Shown here: one piece after another, positions 44,055 to 51,226 of the stretch
Layout: each line of letters starts with the position of its first letter
How positions within the stretch are numbered: the stretch's first letter is position 1
Assembly: GCA_029239875.1 (NCBI GenBank)
Contig: JARBUD010000005.1
Span: 99,507-163,506 of the forward strand
DNA from: Xanthobacteraceae bacterium
Lineage (GTDB): Bacteria; Pseudomonadota; Alphaproteobacteria; Rhizobiales; Xanthobacteraceae
Length of the DNA: 64,000 nucleotides
Direction: 5' to 3'
Notes under the pieces: generated by a model
The model's input: the letters and a program-made list of their open reading frames with translations, nothing else
Databases searched by the model: none
What the model was told of the DNA's origin: nothing
Translations under genes and position numbers: made by a program

Positions 44055-45383
44055 ATGGCCAATTACGTGAAGATCAGCGGCTTCCTCGGCGCCTGCGTGA
44101 CCGGGGTAGCCCATCTGCTCACCGCACTGCGCAAGGCGCCGGCACTCGACGAGGATGCCGGCTATGGCACGCTCCCGCAATTGCCCAAGCCGAAGCCGAC
44201 GCTCATCCCGATCATGAAGATCGCGCCGGCCATCGGCTGGGGCAAAGGGCAGAAGCCCAAGCCCGCGGCGGGCTTCAAGGTGGAAGCCTTCGCCGAGGGG
44301 CTCGACCATCCGCGCTGGGTCTACGAGCTGCCGAACGGCGACATACTCGTCGCGGAGACGGCGGCTCCGCCCTCGGCCGCCGCGTTCAGTCCGCGCTGGT
44401 GGGTGATGGGCTTCGTCATGGTGCGCGCCGGCGCCGGCGTGAAGAGCGCCAACCGCATCACCCTGCTGCGTGACGCCGATGGCGACGGCATCGCCGAGGT
44501 CAAGCTGCCCTTCATCGAGAACCTCCACTCGCCCTTCGGCATGGCGCTGGTCGGCGACCAGCTCTACGTCGCCAATGCGGATTCGGTGGTGCGCTTCCCC
44601 TATGCGGCGGGCGCCACCCGCATCGACGCGGCGCCGGTGAAGGTCTGCGACCTGCCGGCGGGGCGCAATCACCACTGGACCAAGAGCCTCGTCGCCAACA
44701 AGGCGGGCACCAGGCTCTATGTCGGCGTCGGCTCCAACTCCAACGTGGCCGAGTTCGGCATGCAGGAGGAGGTGAACCGCGCCAATATCCTCGAGGTCGA
44801 CATCGCGACCGGCGCGGTGCGCGTCTTCGCCGGGGGCCTGCGCAACCCGGTCGGCATGGACTGGAACCCGGTGACGGGCGAGCTCTGGACCGCGGTGAAC
44901 GAGCGCGACGAGATCGGCGACGACCTGGTGCCGGACTACATGACCTCGGTGAAGGACGGCGCCTTCTATGGCTGGCCTTATTGCTACTACGACAAGATCG
45001 TCGACGAGCGGGTGCAGCCGCAGCGGCCCGATCTCGTGGCGTCCTCGCTGAAGCCCGACTATGCGCTCGGCTCGCACACCGCCTCGCTCGGCCTCGCCTT
45101 CGTCGATGACGAGCGCTTCGGCGCGCGCTTCAAGGATGGCGTGTTCATCGGCCAGCACGGCTCGTGGAACCGCAACCCGCCTTCGGGCTACCGGGTGATC
45201 TTCGTCCCCTTCCGCGACGGCGCGCCCGCCGGCGGCCCGGAGGAAATCCTCGGCGGCTTCCGCGTCGACGGCAAGGCGCTCGGCCGCCCGGTCGGCGTGC
45301 TGGTCGACCAGCGCGGCGGCCTTCTGGTGGTCGACGATGTCGGCGACTGCATCTGGCGCGTCACGCCGCACTCGCCAGCGTGA
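44055..45383 (+). CDS. PQQ-dependent sugar (sorbosone-type) dehydrogenase
   Basis: This 442-residue six-bladed propeller enzyme has the soluble glucose/sorbosone dehydrogenase motifs: GLDHPRWVYELPNGDILVAE, LHSPFGMALVGDQLYVANAD, NHHWTKSLVANKAGTRLYVG, GLRNPVGMDWNPVTGELW and IGQHGSWNRNPPSGY. It would oxidise aldoses or related sugars with PQQ. The N-terminus has a short hydrophobic stretch (ISGFLGACVTGVAHLL) without a clean cleavage site, so it may be membrane-anchored. The 3' end overlaps the convergent ABC-F gene by 23 bp. Confidence 0.88.
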   Translation: MANYVKISGFLGACVTGVAHLLTALRKAPALDEDAGYGTLPQLPKPKPTLIPIMKIAPAIGWGKGQKPKPAAGFKVEAFAEGLDHPRWVYELPNGDILVAETAAPPSAAAFSPRWWVMGFVMVRAGAGVKSANRITLLRDADGDGIAEVKLPFIENLHSPFGMALVGDQLYVANADSVVRFPYAAGATRIDAAPVKVCDLPAGRNHHWTKSLVANKAGTRLYVGVGSNSNVAEFGMQEEVNRANILEVDIATGAVRVFAGGLRNPVGMDWNPVTGELWTAVNERDEIGDDLVPDYMTSVKDGAFYGWPYCYYDKIVDERVQPQRPDLVASSLKPDYALGSHTASLGLAFVDDERFGARFKDGVFIGQHGSWNRNPPSGYRVIFVPFRDGAPAGGPEEILGGFRVDGKALGRPVGVLVDQRGGLLVVDDVGDCIWRVTPHSPA

Positions 45384-46947
45384 GGCGGCGCTCGATGCCG
45401 ATGTCATCGAGGAAGCGCTCGTCATGGCTGACCACGAGCAGGGCGCCGTCATAGGCGAGCAGCCCCCTCTCGACGGCCTCGACGGATTCCACGTCGAGAT
45501 GATTGGTCGGCTCGTCGAGAATGAGCAGCGAGGGCGGCTGCGGCCCTCCCAGCACGCAGGCGAGGCCGGCGCGCAGCAATTGTCCCCCGCTCAGCGCGCC
45601 GGCGAGCTGCAATGCGGCGTCCGCCCGGAACTGGAAGCTGGCGAGGGCGGCGCGGCACGCATTCTCGCCGGCGCCGGGATTGAGCCGCAGGAAATTGTCG
45701 CGAAGGCTGGCGCCGGGATCGAGCAGGTCGACGGCCTGATCGAGCATGGCAAGTTCCACGAAGACCGAAACCTGACCGGCCAGCGGCTGCAACGCGCCGG
45801 TGACCAGCTTGAGCAACGTCGTCTTGCCCGAGCCGTTCGGTCCCGTCAGCGCCACGCGCTCGGGCCCGGTCATGGCGAATGACAGGTTCCGGACGATCGG
45901 CGCGGCGCCATCATAGCCGGCGGTGACGTCGTCGAGCCGAAGCACCTGCCGGCTGGCCGGCAGGCCCGTCGAGGGCAGCTTCACGGACAGCCCCTGCAGG
46001 ATTTCCACCCGCGACCTCGCCTCGGTGGCGGCCTTGGAAGCCTGCGCCTGCTGCCGGTCGGCAAGCCGCACCCCGCTGCCCCGACTCGCCTCGGCATTGC
46101 TCTTGCGGCCGCCGATCAGGATGCGGGGCAGGTCGCCGCGTGCGCCTCTCCGCGCTCCCGCAGCCGCGCGCCGGTCGCTGCGCTCGGTGGCGAGCTGGGC
46201 CTTGCGGCCCGCCTCGGCCAGCTGCCTTTCTGCATAAGCGAGATCGTGCCGGGCCGCCGCGAGCTCGGTCGCCTTGCGGGCCCGATAGGCGCTCCAGTTG
46301 CCGCCATAGCGCGCTGCACCGAGCGAGGTCAGCTCGACGACGGCGTCGACATGGTCGAGCAGCTCGCGGTCGTGGCTGACGACGATCGCGCCGGAGCGCC
46401 AGCCGGCGAGGAGATCGATCACCGCCTGGCGGCCGGCGCGATCGAGATTGTTGGTGGGCTCGTCCAGCAGCAGGAAATCGGGATCGCCGAAGACCGCCGC
46501 TGCGAGGCTGGCCCGCGTCCGCTGCCCGCCGGAAAGCCGCACCAGCGGCGTGTCGGCGTCGGCGTGGAGATCCGTGCGCGCCAGGGCCGCGGCGAGCCGT
46601 TCCTCCAGCGTCCAGTCGACGTCCGCAAGTTCCTCGGCACTCGCGGTGCCGGCAACGGCGCGGCGCAGCAGCGCCAGCGCATCCTCGACGCCGAACAGAT
46701 CGGCGATGCTCGCCTGCGGGGCGACCTGAACCAGCTGCGCCAGCCGGCCGATCCTGCCCTCCACGCGCACGCTCCCGGCGCGCGGCGACGTCTCGCCGGC
46801 GATCAGCTTGAGGAGCGTCGACTTGCCGACGCCGTTGCGTCCGACGAGGCCGGTCCGCTCCGGGCCGAAGGAAAGATCGAGGCCGGTGAAGAGCGGGCGG
46901 CCGTCGGGCGTGGTCCAGGAAAGCCCGGACAAGGTGATTGACGTCAT
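45361..46947 (-). CDS. ABC-F family ATPase
   Basis: This 528-residue soluble protein has two ABC cassettes and no membrane domain. Site 1 has GRNGVGKSTLLK, LSGGQRTRASLA and LLLDEPTNNLD. Site 2 has [24 protein letters not shown] and LILDEPTNHLD. The linker (ARKATELAAARHDLAYAERQ onward) is Arg/Ala rich. ABC-F proteins act on the ribosome, and some give antibiotic resistance. A TetR gene is divergent 103 bp away, with a large palindrome between them. Confidence 0.9.
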   Translation of the reverse strand: MTSITLSGLSWTTPDGRPLFTGLDLSFGPERTGLVGRNGVGKSTLLKLIAGETSPRAGSVRVEGRIGRLAQLVQVAPQASIADLFGVEDALALLRRAVAGTASAEELADVDWTLEERLAAALARTDLHADADTPLVRLSGGQRTRASLAAAVFGDPDFLLLDEPTNNLDRAGRQAVIDLLAGWRSGAIVVSHDRELLDHVDAVVELTSLGAARYGGNWSAYRARKATELAAARHDLAYAERQLAEAGRKAQLATERSDRRAAAGARRGARGDLPRILIGGRKSNAEASRGSGVRLADRQQAQASKAATEARSRVEILQGLSVKLPSTGLPASRQVLRLDDVTAGYDGAAPIVRNLSFAMTGPERVALTGPNGSGKTTLLKLVTGALQPLAGQVSVFVELAMLDQAVDLLDPGASLRDNFLRLNPGAGENACRAALASFQFRADAALQLAGALSGGQLLRAGLACVLGGPQPPSLLILDEPTNHLDVESVEAVERGLLAYDGALLVVSHDERFLDDIGIERRLTLASAA

Positions 46948-46962
46948 GGCCACGACGAACTG

Positions 46963-46990
46963 GATAACGGCACGATTCCGTGCTTTTATC
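46963..46990. promoter_or_regulatory. 28-bp palindrome, likely TetR operator
   Basis: GATAA-N2-GCACG-ATTC-CGTGC-N2-TTATC is symmetric at 10 of 12 arm positions. It lies 16 bp upstream of the ABC-F start and 60 bp upstream of the divergent TetR start. Confidence 0.65.
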
Positions 46991-47050
46991 AGAGGCGCTC
47001 GCGAATCGCAACGAAGGCGCGCCGTTTCGCACGTCGGGGGATAACGCATC

Positions 47051-47710
47051 ATGGTGGAGAGCGCGCGCAGGCCGGGCGGCCGGCCGAGCAAGGAGGAAGC
47101 CGCGCGCCTCGGCGAGAGCATCCTCGACGGCGCCCGCGCCGCCTTCGGCCGGAAGGGCATCGCCAATGTGTCGCTGGAGGAGATCGCCTCCTCCCTCGGC
47201 GTGTCCAAGCACACGATCTACCGGCGCTACCCGGGCATGGCGGCGTTGCTCGACGCGGTGGTCGCCCGCGACATCGGGCATTTCCGGCAGGCGCTCGCTA
47301 CCGCCGCCGATGTGGCCGGGGATCCCCTCGACGCGGCGCGGCGGATATCCCGGAGCTATGTCGCGTTCGGCGCCTCCAGTGACTATGCCGCCTTCTATCT
47401 GTCGCTGAGCGCCGAGGCCGCGGTCGTCCCGGCGCTGCGCGAGCGGCTCGCCGCCTGGTCGGCGACGGCGCTCGAACCGCTGACGGCGGCGATCGCCGCG
47501 GCGCAGGCGGCCGGTGCCCTGCGGCCCGGAGATCCCCTCCCCGTCCGCGACGCGCTCGTCGACCTGCTGGAAGGCGTGAACAACCGGGTGCGTCTCGCCG
47601 CCGGCGAGACGCCGGACGTCGAGGCATTGTTCGAGACGCGCTGGCAGGTCTTCCTGGCGGCAATGGCGATGCCAGCGACCTCGTCAGCCAGGCCCAGCCT
47701 CGCCCCGTAG
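47051..47710 (+). CDS. TetR/AcrR family transcriptional regulator
   Basis: The 219-residue protein has the TetR helix-turn-helix: ILDGARAAFGRKGIANVSLEEIASSLGVSKHTIYRRYPGMAALL, followed by a helical ligand domain. It is divergent from the ABC-F gene. The palindrome between them suggests it represses that gene and itself, with release by a drug-like ligand, which is inference. Confidence 0.9.
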   Translation: MVESARRPGGRPSKEEAARLGESILDGARAAFGRKGIANVSLEEIASSLGVSKHTIYRRYPGMAALLDAVVARDIGHFRQALATAADVAGDPLDAARRISRSYVAFGASSDYAAFYLSLSAEAAVVPALRERLAAWSATALEPLTAAIAAAQAAGALRPGDPLPVRDALVDLLEGVNNRVRLAAGETPDVEALFETRWQVFLAAMAMPATSSARPSLAP

Positions 47711-47718
47711 TCCGCCTC

Positions 47719-48948
47719 TCATCCCATGGCGGTGACGACGGCGGGCAGGTCGACCGTCTGCACCAGCCCGCCGCCCGGCCGGTTGGCGATGGTGATGTCG
47801 CCGCCGGCCTTACGGATGATCTCCCGCGAGATGGTGAGCCCCAGCCCGGCGCCGGGGATGTTCTGGCTCCGCGCCCGGTCGGCGCGGAAGAACGGCTCGA
47901 ACACCTGATCCACCATGTCGGGGGCGATCCCCGGCCCCTGATCGGCGATCGTGATCCGTGCCGTCGTGCCTGCCGTCACGGTGATCTTGCCCCGCAGCCC
48001 ATGGGTCGCGGCGTTGATGCAGAGGTTTCGCAAGGCGCGGCTCAGGGTCAGGCGGCAGGCCTTGACGTAGACCTCGCTGGTCCCGGCCAGCTCGATCTCG
48101 AGGTCCTGCTCCCGCAGTTCCGCCACGACGTTGCCGACCAACTCGTCCAGGCGGAGCGTCTCCGCCGGTGTCTTCGTCGTCTCTTCGTGCACGAGCTGGA
48201 TGGCGCTGTGCGCGATCCGCTGCAACTCGTCTATGTCCCTCAGCCACAGGCCCCGCTCCTCGCCGGCGACGAACTCCGCGCGCAACCTCATGCGCGTCAG
48301 GGGGGTGCGAAGATCATGGCCGGCCGCGGCGACCAGGCGCATCCGGCTCTCAATGGCCTGCTTCAGGCGGGCGGAAAGTGCGTTGATCGCCGCCGCTGTC
48401 GCGCGCACTTCCGCGGGCCCCTGCTCGGCGAGCATGGGAAGCGTGCCGTCCGCGTTGACGGACTCCACGGCGCTTTCGAGAAGCGCCAGCGGCTTGCTCA
48501 TGCGATTGGCCGCCTTCACCGCTATCGCCCCGACGCCGAGGCTCATCAGGGCCAGCCACACCAGCAGTTCGGGATCGGACGGCGGATCGATGTCCACCAT
48601 GACCCAGCGGTCCGGCCCGACGGGCAGCGAGACGGTGCGAACCCGGAAATCGTCAGGCCTGTGCGTCACGAGAAGGTCGAGACGCGTCCCGAGCCGCTCG
48701 GTCGCCGCGCGCAAGAGTTCGGTCTGCTCGCTGTCGAGGGCGCCGGCGGCGGGGCTTCGGGCCAGATCCGCCGTGTCCGGGGTCTGCTTTGCCAGCCGCT
48801 CCATGGTGATGAACTGCTTGGCGAAAAGGGCGGCTTCGATCTCCTTGGGCGCCGTGAAGACATAGAGCACCGCGAGCGTGATCAGCACGACCACCAGGAC
48901 GATCGAGGCCATGAGGAGCAGGGCGAACTTGGCGCGAAGCGTCTTCAT
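47719..48948 (-). CDS. Two-component sensor histidine kinase
   Basis: This 409-residue protein has TM1 (about 9-32), a periplasmic sensor of about 97 residues, TM2 (about 129-146) and a HAMP region (NRMSKPLALLESAVE). The kinase core has H211 in AAAGHDLRTPLTRMRLRAEF, N-box NLCINAATHG, and G-boxes DQGPGIAPD and GAGLGLTIS. It resembles OmpR-partner kinases (EnvZ/RstB-like). Its start overlaps the regulator's stop by 4 bp. Confidence 0.93.
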   Translation of the reverse strand: MKTLRAKFALLLMASIVLVVVLITLAVLYVFTAPKEIEAALFAKQFITMERLAKQTPDTADLARSPAAGALDSEQTELLRAATERLGTRLDLLVTHRPDDFRVRTVSLPVGPDRWVMVDIDPPSDPELLVWLALMSLGVGAIAVKAANRMSKPLALLESAVESVNADGTLPMLAEQGPAEVRATAAAINALSARLKQAIESRMRLVAAAGHDLRTPLTRMRLRAEFVAGEERGLWLRDIDELQRIAHSAIQLVHEETTKTPAETLRLDELVGNVVAELREQDLEIELAGTSEVYVKACRLTLSRALRNLCINAATHGLRGKITVTAGTTARITIADQGPGIAPDMVDQVFEPFFRADRARSQNIPGAGLGLTISREIIRKAGGDITIANRPGGGLVQTVDLPAVVTAMG

Positions 48949-49673
48949 GGCAGCCTGTCGACGACGCCGACCTTGGCGGCGAGCTGGTAGCCGCCGTTGC
49001 GGATCGCCTTGAAGGTCTGGAAGGCCCCGTCACCCGACAGCTTGCGCCGCAGGCGGCTGACGAGAACGTCGATCGACCGGTCGAGCACGTCGCCGTCCTT
49101 GCGGCCCATCAGGTCGAGGAGTTGCTCGCGGGAGAGCACGCGGCCCGGCCGGTCGAGGAAGATCATCAGCAGGTCGAATTCCGCGCCCGTCAACGCGATG
49201 GTCGTGCCCGCCGCGTCGGTCACCGAGCGCAAGGACGGGTCGACGACGAAGCCCTCGAGCCGATAGAGGCTCATGGAGCGGGGCTCGGGCCGGGAATTCA
49301 CGCCACGACGCAGCACCGCGCGCACCCTGGCGGCGAGTTCCCGGGGGTTGAAGGGCTTGCCGAGATAGTCGTCGGCGCCGATTTCGAGCCCGATGATGCG
49401 ATCGACATCTTCCTGCAGGGCGGTGAGCAATATGATCGGTATGTTCGATCGCGCGGCCCGCAGATCGCGGCAGAGGTCCAGCCCCGACCCGTCCGGCAAC
49501 ATCACGTCTAGAATGATGAGATCGATCTTATAGACGGGGATCTTCTCGTTGACCTCTTCGCAACTCGACGCGAGCAGAACGCGAAAACCTTGATCGCGCA
49601 TGTATCGGGCAAGGAGCTTGCGGATTTCGCTGTCATCGTCGGCAACGAGAATTTGCGGCGCTTGCGTGCTCAT
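48945..49673 (-). CDS. OmpR-family response regulator
   Basis: This 242-residue protein has a receiver (ADDDSEIRKLLARYM, phosphoacceptor D56 in IILDVMLPDGSG, K in DDYLGKPFNPREL) and a winged-helix DNA-binding domain (LTGAEFDLLMIFLDRPGRVLSREQLLDLM, then DVLVSRLRRKL). It is co-transcribed with the kinase gene. Phased GACAT direct repeats upstream are the likely binding sites. Confidence 0.95.
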   Translation of the reverse strand: MSTQAPQILVADDDSEIRKLLARYMRDQGFRVLLASSCEEVNEKIPVYKIDLIILDVMLPDGSGLDLCRDLRAARSNIPIILLTALQEDVDRIIGLEIGADDYLGKPFNPRELAARVRAVLRRGVNSRPEPRSMSLYRLEGFVVDPSLRSVTDAAGTTIALTGAEFDLLMIFLDRPGRVLSREQLLDLMGRKDGDVLDRSIDVLVSRLRRKLSGDGAFQTFKAIRNGGYQLAAKVGVVDRLP

Positions 49674-50211
49674 GGGCGGCTGAACGGCCTGTCGCTTCCA
49701 CGTTTTGGGAGACTCTGCCGTAGCGGGCCAGTGAGGGCTTTTATATGTCCACGCCAGCCGAAAACGTTTCTAGACATGTTTCGACATCAAAATAATTCAC
49801 GCAGACGCATTCGGACATTTAGAGACAGATTTTAATCCACAACGCCCGGTACCGATACCTCAGTGCAATACTAACCAGCACTGATGAACCCCGGGAGGCG
49901 CCGCATGCGCGCTATTTCTGAGACGAAAGCTGTCATCTCCGGCGCAAGGCGAAGAATTCATACCCGATCCGGCCCCTCGCAAGCACTCCTGGCACCAGTC
50001 TTTTACTTGTACGAGCGGATGTCGGCCAATGATTGGGCTCATGCAGGACCCGTCGCCGGCTTTTCCTCGGTTGCGGCGGCGCTGACATCGTTCGTCCTCC
50101 AACGGCTCACCGGACATCTCGCGCGCAATGGCACGAGTCTGGCCGTCCCCGCGCGCAGGCGCATCCAACAGGCTCTCGGGCCGGACATTTCCTGCGTGCG
50201 GGGGGCGTCCG
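49674..50211. other. Regulatory region between the two-component operon and the lipoprotein/glycosyltransferase genes
   Basis: The left 200 bp (about 49740-49860) are A+T rich and hold the GACAT repeats. The right part may encode a 107-residue hypothetical protein. No terminator or repeat family is seen. Confidence 0.55.
49773..49828. promoter_or_regulatory. Phased GACAT direct repeats, likely response-regulator sites
   Basis: GACAT at 49773 and 49783 and GACAT/GACAG at 49814 and 49824 form two tandem pairs with 10-bp spacing, 41 bp apart. An inverted copy (ATGTC) lies at 49745. OmpR-family dimers bind such 10-bp-spaced direct repeats. Confidence 0.6.
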
Positions 50212-50228
50212 ATGCGACCGCTTCGTGA
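49905..50228 (+). CDS. Doubtful hypothetical protein
   Basis: A 107-residue frame starts behind GGGAGG at good distance and contains a moderately hydrophobic middle (GPVAGFSSVAAALTSFVL). It overlaps the lipoprotein start by 17 bp. No family is recognised and the opposite strand is also open, so it may not be real. Confidence 0.25.
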   Translation: MRAISETKAVISGARRRIHTRSGPSQALLAPVFYLYERMSANDWAHAGPVAGFSSVAAALTSFVLQRLTGHLARNGTSLAVPARRRIQQALGPDISCVRGASDATAS

Positions 50229-51135
50229 TGCCGGATATGCCGGCCTCGTGGCCGTCTCGGGCCTGCTGACCGGCTGCGCCCCCGCGCCGCTGGTGGAGGG
50301 CGTCGAGCTGTCGTCCTACGACGCCATGGTTCCTTCCGACGGGCTGGTCACCAAATCGCGCCTGAAGGTGCAGAAGGAGGCGGTCCTGGCGGCCCGGACC
50401 GTCAAGATCGTGCCCACGACATTTCCCCCCACCCTTGCGCCCAAGCTGACGCCCCAGCAGAGGGAGCTCATCGCCAATGCGGTCAACCGCGGGCTGTGCG
50501 TCAGCCTCAGCGATCGCTTCGAGCTGGTCCCCCTGGATCAGCCGGCGGATCTGACGGTGCGGGCCGCCGTCACCCAGGCGACGGAAACCGACGAGGTCGC
50601 CGCCGGCATTTCCGCTGCCGCGTCGATCGGCATGAACTTCGTCGACATGTCCGTGCCGGTCCCGACCCCGCGCATTCCGATCGGGCTGGGCAATCTCTCG
50701 ATGGAAGCCGAAGCCACCAATCCGGCGGGAGTGCAGGAAGCGTCCATGCTGTGGGCGAGGGGCGCGAACGCCTTCTTCAGCTCGCCGCGCGCCTCCAAGG
50801 CGAGCGACGCCTATGAGCTCGCGGACGCCTTCGGCGAGGATTTCGGCGAGCTGCTGGTCAAGGGCGAGAGCCCCTTCGGCAGTTCGGGCATCAATCTTCC
50901 GTCCTTCCAGAAGATCAACTCGGCAATGGGCCTGCCGCCCAAATATGCGGAGTGCGAGCGCTACGGGCGCTATCCCGGCCTTGCCGGCGTGGTCGGCAGC
51001 CAGCTGGGCCTGCCGCCCGAATGGACCGACACCGGCGCCAAGCCAGCGCCGGGCACGGAAGCGGCACCGGCTATGGAAGCGGCACCGGGGATGGAGCCCG
51101 TGGCGACGGCGCCGGATCAGGCAGCCGCGCAGTAG
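50212..51135 (+). CDS. DUF3313-like lipoprotein
   Basis: This 307-residue protein has a lipoprotein signal peptide with lipobox LLTGC and a DUF3313-like body (LSSYDAMVPSDGLVTKSRLK, AARTVKIVPTTFPP, FELVPLDQPADLTVRAAV). The C-terminal tail has short repeats of the type PGTEAAPAMEAAP. It is probably anchored in the outer membrane or periplasmic face. It precedes the glycosyltransferase fusion by about 90 bp in the same direction and is divergent from the two-component operon. Confidence 0.78.
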   Translation: MRPLRDAGYAGLVAVSGLLTGCAPAPLVEGVELSSYDAMVPSDGLVTKSRLKVQKEAVLAARTVKIVPTTFPPTLAPKLTPQQRELIANAVNRGLCVSLSDRFELVPLDQPADLTVRAAVTQATETDEVAAGISAAASIGMNFVDMSVPVPTPRIPIGLGNLSMEAEATNPAGVQEASMLWARGANAFFSSPRASKASDAYELADAFGEDFGELLVKGESPFGSSGINLPSFQKINSAMGLPPKYAECERYGRYPGLAGVVGSQLGLPPEWTDTGAKPAPGTEAAPAMEAAPGMEPVATAPDQAAAQ

Positions 51136-51226
51136 CTGACCACGTGACCAGTCAGGGCGCCTCCCGCGCGGGGCGGCCCTGTGCGTCGCCGCCACGGGGG
51201 CGGGCGCCGCGTCCTGCCATCGCGTG

